Translations under genes and position numbers: made by a program
NCBI GenBank assembly: GCA_947494865.1
Contig: CANMAT010000219.1
Location: 1-6,492, forward strand
Source of the DNA: Deltaproteobacteria bacterium
Lineage (GTDB): Bacteria > Myxococcota_A > Polyangia > Polyangiales > Ga0077539
DNA length: 6,492 nt
Direction: 5' to 3'
The notes under the pieces: model-generated
Told to the model about the DNA's origin: nothing
Seen by the model: only the letters and a program-made list of their open reading frames with translations
The model's database searches: none
In this document: positions 1 to 6,492 of the stretch, piece after piece
Numbering within the stretch: position 1 is the stretch's first letter
Layout: each line of letters begins with the position of its first letter

Positions 1-277
1 GCGCGCGCGCATAGAACGGCGAGAACACCGAGCCCAACATGGCGATGAGCGAGATGGCGTAGCGGCCGTCGTCGCTCATGGCGTCGACGTACCACCAGGC
101 GTACCCGCGAGGCGTTACCGCGCGGTCGAAGCGAGGGAGTCGAGGACGCTCTCCGCCGCGAGCAACCCGCTCCGCGCCACCATCGGCACGCCCGCCCCGG
201 GGTGCGCGCTCCCCCCCGCGAGGAAGATCCCCGGCACGTTGGAGCGCGCCGGCGCCCGGTACATCGGCGACCTCCAC
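1..277 (-). CDS. crtC: Carotenoid 1,2-hydratase (CrtC), N-terminal part, cut by the left window edge; start uncertain
   Basis: CrtC adds water across the C-1,2 double bond of acyclic carotenoids such as neurosporene or lycopene, giving 1-hydroxy carotenoids for CrtD. On the minus strand the frame reads PRFDRAVTPRGYAWWYVDA (codons from 136 down to 80), then MSDDGRYAISLIAMLGSVFS, then PFYARA at the edge. This matches the conserved CrtC N-terminus (FDxxV..GYxWWYVDAxSDDGR, then GSVFSPxY). The match begins inside the last codons of crtD, whose TAA is at 117-115, so the genes overlap by at least about 20 bases. The frame stays open leftward, but between the conserved start and position 277 there is no ATG, GTG or TTG. 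The only canonical start that keeps the motif is GTG at 277-275, used here as a placeholder; it would add about 47 residues that look like out-of-frame crtD. The next ATG (79-77) would delete WWYVDA. Family identity is strong; the true start is unresolved. Confidence 0.8.
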   Translation of the reverse strand, partial: MEVADVPGAGALQRAGDLPRGGERAPRGGRADGGAERVARGGERPRLPRFDRAVTPRGYAWWYVDAMSDDGRYAISLIAMLGSVFSPFYARA

Positions 278-1650
278 CCGTGCGACGGCGGGCCGTACAG
301 GGCTCCCCCCGTGCTCGGAAACATCGCCTCGAAGTGATCGGGCGTCGTCGTCACGAAGCGCTCGGGGCTCCAGTCGAGGGTCAGCCCCAGGCGCGTGAGG
401 TGGGTGCGCGTTCGTTGCGTACATGCGTCGATCTCCGAAGGGGTGAAAGGCTTCCGGCCTCCGCGAGCCGGGGCGTTCACGATGAGAAGAATTCGGTCAG
501 TGCCGTCGGCGGGAGCGCTCCCGGTGTCGTCGCGGTCTTGAGCGCACGCGTACACGGTAGGCTCCTCGGGGAGCGCCTCGCGTTCGAAGAGGTCGTCGAA
601 CTCGCGCTCGTAATCGCTCGAAAAGAATACGTTGTGCCGCACCAGGGGGAAGCCCTCGGCCTTCACCGCCATGCAGTACGTCACCGCCGAGAGCGAGCGC
701 CCCTCGGAGGCCTCGCGGCGCCACGCCTTCGCCGCACCCGCGCCGAAGCGCCCGTCGGAGAGCGCCGCGGTGTCGGCGTTGACCACCACGGCGTCGGCCT
801 CGATCACCTCACCGCTGTCGAGCACCACCGCCCTCGCGCGGCCGTCCCGCACGGTGACCTCGCGCACGGGCGCCTCACAGCGCACCGTAGCGCCCTTGCG
901 CGCAGCGAGTTCGGCGAGAGATTTCGAGAGCGCGTACATGCCGCCGTCGACGGTCCACACGCCCTCGCGCTCGACGTGGGCGATGACGTTGAGGGTGGCG
1001 GGCGCGAGCCACGGCGACGACCCGCAGTAGGTGGCATAGCGGCCGAAGAGCTGGCGCAGCCGCGGGTCGCGAAAGAAGTCTCCGAGCGAGCGCCACACGG
1101 TGCGCATCGCGTCGATGCGCGTGAGCGAGGCGATGCCGCGCACGCCCTGGTCGCGCAGCACGCTCGTGAGCGTGGGGCGCTGCGCGCGCATGAAGGGCCC
1201 CTCGACGGAGGCGTGAATCTTCGCAGTGTAGTCGCAGAACGCGCGGTAGCCCTTCGCGTCGACGGGCCCCGAGAGGCGACCAATGGCGTCGACGGAGCGC
1301 TCGAGGTCGGCGAAGAGGTCGAGGCGCGCGCCGTCGGGCCACGCGTGCCGCGCGATCACCGCGGAGGCGCGCAGCGTGACGTGGTCTTCGAGGCGCTCGC
1401 CGGCGGCTTCGAACACCGCTTCGAACACATGGCGCATGGTGAGCACCGTGGGCCCCGCGTCGACGGAGCGCCCCGCCACCGACACCTGGCGCATCTTGCC
1501 GCCCACGCGCGCCGCGCGCTCGAGCACCGTGACCCGCGCGCCGCGCGAGGCGAGCACGGCCGCCGCGGTGAGCCCGCCGACGCCGGCGCCCACCACCACC
1601 ACGTGCGCCGCGCGCGAGCCCGCCGCGCCATCGAGTACGAGAGCTGACAT
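115..1650 (-). CDS. crtD: 1-hydroxycarotenoid 3,4-desaturase (CrtD), FAD-dependent amine-oxidase/phytoene-desaturase fold
   Basis: This 511-residue enzyme desaturates C-3,4 of 1-hydroxylated acyclic carotenoids, using the CrtC product, probably at the membrane. The N-terminal Rossmann motif is HVVVVGAGVGG (residues 16-26), with the ribose-binding Glu at E44 and then VGGKMR (49-54). DAGPTVLT (64-71), DPRLRQLFGRYATYCG (195-210) and GGALYGPPSHGW (448-459) are the blocks that resemble CrtD more than CrtI. The C-terminal flavin motif GIFLAGGSAHPGAGVPMVA (474-492) is intact, and the length is normal for the family. The ATG at 1650 is the natural start because the Rossmann strand begins 15 residues later. 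Only a weak AGAG Shine-Dalgarno-like element precedes it, inside a hairpin. The 3' end overlaps crtC, which supports the assignment because crtC and crtD are commonly adjacent. CrtI or another Crt desaturase is the main alternative. Confidence 0.87.
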   Translation of the reverse strand: MSALVLDGAAGSRAAHVVVVGAGVGGLTAAAVLASRGARVTVLERAARVGGKMRQVSVAGRSVDAGPTVLTMRHVFEAVFEAAGERLEDHVTLRASAVIARHAWPDGARLDLFADLERSVDAIGRLSGPVDAKGYRAFCDYTAKIHASVEGPFMRAQRPTLTSVLRDQGVRGIASLTRIDAMRTVWRSLGDFFRDPRLRQLFGRYATYCGSSPWLAPATLNVIAHVEREGVWTVDGGMYALSKSLAELAARKGATVRCEAPVREVTVRDGRARAVVLDSGEVIEADAVVVNADTAALSDGRFGAGAAKAWRREASEGRSLSAVTYCMAVKAEGFPLVRHNVFFSSDYEREFDDLFEREALPEEPTVYACAQDRDDTGSAPADGTDRILLIVNAPARGGRKPFTPSEIDACTQRTRTHLTRLGLTLDWSPERFVTTTPDHFEAMFPSTGGALYGPPSHGWRSPMYRAPARSNVPGIFLAGGSAHPGAGVPMVARSGLLAAESVLDSLASTAR

Positions 1651-1659
1651 TGCAGCTCT
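1640..1659 (-). promoter_or_regulatory. Inverted repeat with the crtD start codon in its loop
   Basis: Arms AGAGCTG (1640-1646) and CAGCTCT (1653-1659) are perfect inverted repeats of 7 bp around a 6-base spacer. In the crtD mRNA the loop is CAAUGU, so the AUG is exposed while the AGAG element just before it is in the stem. Allowing one bulged base, two more G-C pairs extend the stem. It could tune crtD translation or serve as a DNA operator. A 7-bp inverted repeat is expected by chance a few times in a window of this size, so only its position makes it notable. Confidence 0.3.
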
Positions 1660-1677
1660 ACGATGACCGAAGAGGGT

Positions 1678-1707
1678 TCGTCGATTCGTGCGGCACGCCT
1701 CGTCGAT
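1678..1707. repeat. Direct repeat TCGTCGAT x2, 22 bases apart, upstream of crtD
   Basis: TCGTCGAT occurs at 1678-1685 and 1700-1707. The identity extends to TCGTCGATTC against TCGTCGATAC, one mismatch in ten. The 22-base period is close to two helical turns, so a regulator could meet both copies on one face. They lie between the crtD start and the end of the upstream gene, where an operator would be expected. The intervening 14 bases (1686-1699) do not contain a third copy. Confidence 0.3.
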
Positions 1708-1710
1708 ACA

Positions 1711-2772
1711 CTACGGACAGCGAACGGGCGACGTTCGGTACACAAAGGGCGCCCCCGCCGCGAGGGTGACGGTGACCCGGTAGGTGGCGCCGACGGCGGG
1801 CGTCCACCCCGACGGGCGCCACGCGAGGGCGGCGCTGCTGCCGTAGTTGCCCGAGGCTGACACGGCCGCGGTGGCGAGCACGGCGCTCGTGGCGTCGTCG
1901 CGCACCTCGACGCGCGCCCCTGCGACGTCGCGCGCGCCGCTCTGGATGTGCCATACGCCCGCGAAGGCCTCGATCGGTGAGGGCCCCGGGTTGGGCCACG
2001 CCACCACCGGGGGAACGTTCGCGGCGCGCGTCGCGCGGAACGTCTGCATGCACGACGCGCGGGTGGTGGCGCCCACCCAGATGGGGCCGAGGTTGGGGGC
2101 GAACACCCAGCGGCGGTGCCCGAGCTGCTGGTCGCGCTCGTTGGCGTAGAGGTCCATCGCGGCGGCGGGTGTGCTGGTGCCGAGCGCGAGGTTCGACGAC
2201 CCCGCGGCGGACGCGCCCGCGGCGGAGTAGCAGCGCCACGTCGAGGGGGGCGCGTGGCTCAGCGAGCCGTTGACCGTCATCATCACGGCGCACTGCTGCT
2301 GCTGCGCGGCGAGCGACGGGTCGACGCCCGCGGGCGCCTCCCCCGCGAGCCAGCGGTACACGTTGAGCACGCGCATCGCGTCGTCGTGGGCCTCGGGGGC
2401 GAGGGCGCCCGGGTCGCACTGCGAGGGCCCCGCCGTCCACACCGTGCGGGCGCGCAGCGCGCGGTCGGCCACCCAGCGGGCGCACACCTGGGCCCGCGTG
2501 CGCCCCTGCGGATCGCCCGGCGGCGCGGCGGGCGCGTCGACGACGGGGGCCACATCGCGCGCGGGAGCCACATCACGCGCAGCCACATCGGACGCGGTCA
2601 CATCGCGCGCAGCCACATCGGACGCGACCACATCGGCCGAAGAGACATCGGCGGAAGGTACGTCGGTCGTGTTCGCGTCGGGCGCAGCCGCGTCGTCTTC
2701 GGCCGCGCCGCCGAGGTTGCCCGAGACCTCACACGCGGCCACGAGACACGTTGCGACGAGTGCCACCCGCAT
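1711..2772 (-). CDS. Lipoprotein with DVxxx-repeat stalk and CAP (SCP/PR1-like) domain
   Basis: This 353-residue exported lipoprotein has no recognisable specific name. A short signal peptide ends in a lipobox, VAAC, with C14 as the lipidated Cys. Residues 19-90 are a low-complexity Asp/Ala/Val stalk, with pentads DVPSA, DVSSA, DVVAS, DVAAR and DVTAS between 37 and 74. The CAP domain runs from about 130 to 245: VLNVYRWLAG (135-144), NGSLSH with H173, PPSTWRCY (175-182), SSNLALG (192-198), a Glu at 212 in YANER, and LGHRRW with H219. A beta-rich C-terminal segment (about 250-353) follows, as in other bacterial CAP proteins. The canonical GEN motif reads SSN here, so one metal-site Glu of the classical tetrad appears to be missing. 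The ATG at 2772 fits the signal peptide; the Shine-Dalgarno is weak. It lies 60 bases upstream of crtD in the same direction, but a role with carotenoids is not indicated. Confidence 0.82.
   Translation of the reverse strand: MRVALVATCLVAACEVSGNLGGAAEDDAAAPDANTTDVPSADVSSADVVASDVAARDVTASDVAARDVAPARDVAPVVDAPAAPPGDPQGRTRAQVCARWVADRALRARTVWTAGPSQCDPGALAPEAHDDAMRVLNVYRWLAGEAPAGVDPSLAAQQQQCAVMMTVNGSLSHAPPSTWRCYSAAGASAAGSSNLALGTSTPAAAMDLYANERDQQLGHRRWVFAPNLGPIWVGATTRASCMQTFRATRAANVPPVVAWPNPGPSPIEAFAGVWHIQSGARDVAGARVEVRDDATSAVLATAAVSASGNYGSSAALAWRPSGWTPAVGATYRVTVTLAAGAPFVYRTSPVRCP
1712..1736 (-). promoter_or_regulatory. Possible ECF-sigma-type promoter for crtD
   Basis: On the minus strand GAAC (1736-1733) is followed after exactly 17 bases by CGTA (1715-1712). 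This resembles the GAAC / CGTC-CGTA pattern of many ECF sigma-factor promoters. It overlaps the last codons and stop of the CAP lipoprotein gene and would give a crtD leader of roughly 50 bases. The GAAC lies in a 6-bp inverted repeat, CGAACG (1721-1726) and CGTTCG (1732-1737). Known family context: in Myxococcus xanthus carotenogenesis is switched on by light through the ECF factor CarQ. Short motifs like these arise often by chance in GC-rich DNA, so this is tentative. Confidence 0.22.
2551..2673. repeat. 15-base tandem repeat encoding the DVxxx stalk of the CAP lipoprotein
   Basis: Units beginning CACATCG on the plus strand start at 2569, 2584, 2599, 2614 and 2629, with diverged units at 2551, 2644 and 2659. 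Each 15-base unit encodes one pentad on the minus strand. A higher-order 30-base duplication is visible: 2569-2598 and 2599-2628 differ at only 3 positions, giving alternating AARDV and (T/V)ASDV. Copy changes of 15 bases keep the reading frame, so stalk length could vary between strains. Confidence 0.75.
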
Positions 2773-2855
2773 ACGCTCGTGTCGCCGATGCGCGCGGCGC
2801 CGTCAACCACGGCCTTCGGTTGCGCGGCGCGGGGCGGCGGGTGACCCTCGCGCCC
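2773..2855. promoter_or_regulatory. 83-base divergent intergenic region between the CAP lipoprotein and GST genes
   Basis: Both genes must be transcribed outward from this short region. On the minus strand TTGACG (2806-2801) is a good match to a sigma-70 -35 box, 29 bases upstream of the lipoprotein ATG. At 17-base spacing the -10 position reads GACACG, which is poor. No convincing -10 or operator was found for the GST direction, only a G-rich stretch (about 2830-2841) that might act as a weak ribosome binding site. Confidence 0.3.
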
Positions 2856-3605
2856 ATGTCGATCGTGCTGCATCGGTTTCCGCTGAGTCACTTCTCCGAG
2901 AAGGCGCGCGCGACGCTTGATTTCAAGGGCCTCGACTACAAGCTCGTCGACCACGACCAGGGCCCCGGGCAGCTCGCGGTGTACCGCCTCTCGGGGCAGC
3001 GCAAGGTGCCCGTGCTCGAGCACGACGGCCAGGTGATCGCCGACTCGACCACCATCGCGCTGCACCTCGAGCGCGCCTACCCCGCGCGCGACGGGCGCCG
3101 CCCGCTGCTCCCCGACGACATTCGCCAGCGCCGCGCGGTGCTCGACCTCGAAGACCGCATCGACGCCACGCTGGGCGCCCACGCCGTCACCGTGGCCCTC
3201 GGCTACGCGGTGCACGACCGCGCGCTCTTCGACGAGCTCGCGCGGGCGGCGCTCCACGTCGAGGGCGCGGGCCTGCGCGCGGCGCGCGGCATCGGGCTCG
3301 CGTCGCGGGCGGCCCTCATGCTACCGGGCGCGCGGCGCCGCATGGACGACGCGCGCTACGCCGTCGAGACGATGCTCACAGAGCTCGCCGAGCGCCTCGA
3401 GCGCACGCCCTTTCTGCTCGGAGATACGCCCACCCTGGCCGACGGGGCGGCGGTGGGCCTCACGCTCTTGCTGAAGTTTCCGCACAGCCGCGACCTGGCG
3501 GTGCCCGCGCTCGCGGGCCGGGGCGCCGCGGCGCTCTTCGAAGACCCGCGCTTCCGCCGCTTCTTCACGTGGCGCGACGCGTTCTACCGCGAGTTTTTGA
3601 AGTAG
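2856..3605 (+). CDS. Glutathione S-transferase family protein
   Basis: The 249-residue cytosolic protein has the two-domain GST layout. The N-terminal thioredoxin-like domain (about 1-77) begins SIVLHRFPLSHFSEKAR, with S11 or S14 at the usual activating position and no Cys there. It contains RKVPVLEHDGQVIADST (49-65), with the cis-Pro at P52 and the glutathione-binding D63-S64 pair. The helical C-terminal domain includes PFLLGDTPTLADGAAVG (185-201), where T193-L-A-D196 is the N-capping box typical of GSTs, and ends FTWRDAFYREFLK. The ATG at 2856 is chosen because the thioredoxin strand starts immediately after it. The frame is open upstream to 2751, with a GTG at 2841, but that stretch shows no family similarity. 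It probably conjugates or reduces electrophiles with glutathione; the substrate cannot be told. It faces the MFS gene across 25 bases, so the two are not co-transcribed. Confidence 0.85.
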   Translation: MSIVLHRFPLSHFSEKARATLDFKGLDYKLVDHDQGPGQLAVYRLSGQRKVPVLEHDGQVIADSTTIALHLERAYPARDGRRPLLPDDIRQRRAVLDLEDRIDATLGAHAVTVALGYAVHDRALFDELARAALHVEGAGLRAARGIGLASRAALMLPGARRRMDDARYAVETMLTELAERLERTPFLLGDTPTLADGAAVGLTLLLKFPHSRDLAVPALAGRGAAALFEDPRFRRFFTWRDAFYREFLK

Positions 3606-3630
3606 CGCGCGGCCCTCACGGCGGCGGAGC

Positions 3631-5091
3631 TCACTCCCCCACAGGGGGCGGCGCCACCGCGCGGCGCGAGAGGCTCACGTCGGGAAAGGCCATTCCGCAC
3701 GCGGCCGCGAGCGCGCCCACCGCGGCGATGACGACGAAGATCGGGAGCATCGCCCGCTCGACGGCGCCCGCCATGACGGCCACGGCGTGCGCGTCGAGGG
3801 AGCGCCCCCGCGCGGGGCCGAGCATGGCGTTGAGCTGCGCCTCGTCGACCACCCCCGCGAGGCGGTGCGCGAGCAGCGCGCCGAGGGCCCCCACGCTCAC
3901 CGCGCCGCCGATGCTGCGCGAGAACATCGACGTGGCCGTGGCGATGCCCCGCTGCGCCTGGCCGACGCTCTCTTGCACGGCGATGAGCAGGGCCGTGTTG
4001 GCGAGGCCCATGCCCGTGCCGAAGGCGAACATGGCGACGCGCAGCGCGTTGGCCGACGCGCGGCCGCCCACGAGGAGCCACACCGCGAGGGTGCCCACGA
4101 GCACGAACGCGAGGCCCGCGCGCACGAGCGAGCGGGGGCCCACGCGGGGCAGGAGGCGCCCGCTCACGGTGCTCGCGAGGGGCCATCCGAGGAGCATCGG
4201 CGCGACCGTGGTGCCCGCCTCGGTGGGCGTCGCGCCGCGCGCGGCCTGCATGAAGAGCGGGAGGAACATCAGCGTGGACATCATCACGGTGCCCATGAGC
4301 GTGCCCACCACGCTGGCCACGGCGATGGTGCGGTGCGCGAAGAGCGACAGGGGCACCACGGGCTCCGCCGCGCGCCGCTCGACGGCGATGAAGGCCCCGA
4401 ACGAGAGCGCCGCGAGGGGGAGCGTGAGCGACGGGTGGCTGCCCCCGACGCCGAGGAGGAGCGACAGGACGCTCACGGTGAGGGTGACGGCGCCCGCGAG
4501 GTCGAGGCGGCGGCTCTTGCGCGCGAGGTCGGCGGCCTCGTGAAAGAAGGCCACGAGCATGGCGCCCGAGAGGAGCCCGAAGGGGAGGTTGATGTAGAAC
4601 ACCCACTGCCACGAGAGGGCCCGCACGATGAGCCCGCCGAGGAGGGGGCCCGCCATGCCCGCGACGCCCCACAGGGCGCCGAAATACCCTTGGATGCGCC
4701 CGCGCTCTTCGACCGTGTAGAGGTCGCCCACGATGGTGAGTGACACGGGCTGCAGCGAGCCCGCGCCGATGCCCTGCACCGCGCGCGAGAGCACCAGCAT
4801 GGCCATGGTGCGCGAGGCGCCGCTCATCACCGAGCCCAGGAGAAAGAACCCCATGCCCCAGAGCATGGCGGGCTTGCGGCCGCGCAGGTCGGCGAGGCTG
4901 CCCCACAGGGGGATGCTCACCGTCGAGGCGAGCATGTAGATCGAGCCCACCCAGCCGTAGAGCTCGATGCCGTGGAGGTCGGCCACGATGGTGGGCATCG
5001 CGGTGGCGACCACGGTGGCCTCCATCGCCGACATGAACATCGACAGCAGGATCGCCGCGATGACGAGGCCTCTACGCGACGGGGAATTCAC
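3631..5091 (-). CDS. MFS transporter, DHA2 (EmrB/QacA-like) family, probable drug:H+ antiporter
   Basis: This 486-residue inner-membrane protein has the length and hydrophobic pattern of a 14-helix DHA2 exporter, which uses the proton gradient to expel drugs or other small toxic molecules. TM1 holds MEATVVATAMPTI (23-35), motif D1 with Glu24 where Asp is usual. Motif A is GSLADLRGRKP (64-74) after TM2. Motif B is RAVQGIGAG (103-111) in TM4. Motif C is GVAGMAGPLLGG (142-153) in TM5, the antiporter signature, followed by WQWVFYINLPFG. The start is a GTG at 5091 (not ATG), the first start after an in-frame stop and the only one that keeps all of TM1. No Shine-Dalgarno sequence is apparent at normal spacing, so expression may be low or leaderless. 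It diverges from the kinase gene over 162 bases. The substrate is unknown. Confidence 0.9.
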   Translation of the reverse strand: MNSPSRRGLVIAAILLSMFMSAMEATVVATAMPTIVADLHGIELYGWVGSIYMLASTVSIPLWGSLADLRGRKPAMLWGMGFFLLGSVMSGASRTMAMLVLSRAVQGIGAGSLQPVSLTIVGDLYTVEERGRIQGYFGALWGVAGMAGPLLGGLIVRALSWQWVFYINLPFGLLSGAMLVAFFHEAADLARKSRRLDLAGAVTLTVSVLSLLLGVGGSHPSLTLPLAALSFGAFIAVERRAAEPVVPLSLFAHRTIAVASVVGTLMGTVMMSTLMFLPLFMQAARGATPTEAGTTVAPMLLGWPLASTVSGRLLPRVGPRSLVRAGLAFVLVGTLAVWLLVGGRASANALRVAMFAFGTGMGLANTALLIAVQESVGQAQRGIATATSMFSRSIGGAVSVGALGALLAHRLAGVVDEAQLNAMLGPARGRSLDAHAVAVMAGAVERAMLPIFVVIAAVGALAAACGMAFPDVSLSRRAVAPPPVGE

Positions 5092-5253
5092 GGGACGGAG
5101 GGTAGTGCCTTGGAGCCCCCCGTGAGCGCAAGGGCCGACTTGGGCCCCGGCGCGCCTACGAGAAAACGCCTATTGAACGCGTAGTTCCGAGAATCGACGG
5201 CGGGCGCCTCATGACTTCTCGCGGTCTGCCGTTCTAGGAAATCGGAGGCTCCG
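5092..5253. promoter_or_regulatory. 162-base divergent intergenic region between the MFS exporter and the Ser/Thr kinase
   Basis: This must hold the promoters of both flanking genes. It is less GC-rich in the middle (about 5158-5196). TTGAAC at 5173-5178 is a possible plus-strand -35 element, but no matching -10 is clear at 16-18 bases. A short inverted repeat GAAC-N5-GTTC (5175-5187) lies in the same place. An 8-codon open frame (ATG 5211 to TAG 5237) ends just before the kinase ribosome binding site. Nothing here is strong enough to name a regulator. Confidence 0.3.
5244..5248 (+). promoter_or_regulatory. Ribosome binding site of the Ser/Thr kinase gene
   Basis: GGAGG ends 5 bases before the ATG at 5254. 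It is the clearest Shine-Dalgarno element in the window and fixes this start. The frame upstream is closed by a TGA at 5212-5214, and no other start codon lies between. Confidence 0.75.

Positions 5254-6492
<1,239 letters not shown>

Noticed and set aside
202..1647. A long plus-strand open frame (about 480 codons) opposite crtD
   Set aside because: It is rich in Arg, His and Glu with no family motif, and it mirrors crtD codon by codon. Long antisense frames are expected in very GC-rich genes.
2551..2673. Regular repeat array, considered as a CRISPR
   Set aside because: The units are contiguous 15-mers with no spacers and encode an in-frame pentad repeat of a lipoprotein.
2751..2855. Upstream extension of the GST gene to 2751
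   Set aside because: The added 35 residues have no GST similarity, overlap the divergent lipoprotein start and would consume the intergenic promoter region.
3636..3648. CCCCC-ACA-GGGGG hairpin near the convergent ends of the GST and MFS genes, a possible terminator
   Set aside because: The stem is only 5 bp, there is no T tract on either strand, and it lies within the MFS C-terminal codons (PPPVGE).
3569..4906. Long open frames on both strands within the MFS gene
   Set aside because: Only the minus frame at 3631-5091 gives hydrophobic helices and MFS motifs; the others are Arg/Ala/Pro-rich shadows.
5211..5237. An 8-codon open frame (ATG to TAG) ahead of the kinase ribosome binding site, a possible leader peptide
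   Set aside because: It has no Shine-Dalgarno, no codon run suggesting attenuation and no hairpin after it; short frames of this size are expected by chance.

Overview
The window is very GC-rich DNA with tightly packed genes. It carries a eukaryotic-type Ser/Thr kinase with a membrane-anchored tail, a lipoprotein with an Asp/Val-rich disordered stalk, and the acyclic-carotenoid pair crtD/crtC. This combination suggests a member of the Myxococcota (myxobacteria and relatives). That is an inference from gene content and composition, since no rRNA or marker gene is present.

Layout from left to right. (1) On the minus strand, the N-terminal part of a carotenoid 1,2-hydratase (CrtC) runs off the left edge. 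It overlaps the end of a complete 1-hydroxycarotenoid 3,4-desaturase (CrtD, 115-1650). (2) Upstream of crtD and in the same direction, after a 60-base gap, is a lipoprotein with a 15-base tandem repeat (a DVxxx pentad stalk) and a CAP/SCP-like domain (1711-2772). (3) Divergent from it, an 83-base gap leads to a glutathione S-transferase family protein on the plus strand (2856-3605). (4) Convergent with that is a DHA2-type MFS drug exporter on the minus strand (3631-5091). (5) A 162-base divergent intergenic region leads to a Ser/Thr protein kinase on the plus strand (5254 to the right edge, open). No stretch longer than 300 bases lacks a gene.

CrtC and CrtD act in sequence on acyclic carotenoids: C-1,2 hydration, then C-3,4 desaturation. 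They mark the edge of a carotenoid cluster that continues to the left. The GST and the MFS exporter are plausible detoxification genes, but being convergent they are not an operon. The CAP lipoprotein and the kinase have no evident link to the carotenoid genes.

The least ordinary signals are around crtD/crtC. The conserved CrtC N-terminus is encoded inside the 3' end of crtD with no ATG/GTG/TTG start nearby. The crtD start codon lies in the loop of a 7-bp inverted repeat. The short region upstream of crtD holds a GAAC-N17-CGTA promoter-like pair and two 8-base direct repeats exactly 22 bases apart. I found no convincing new multi-gene system, CRISPR array, RNA gene or mobile element.
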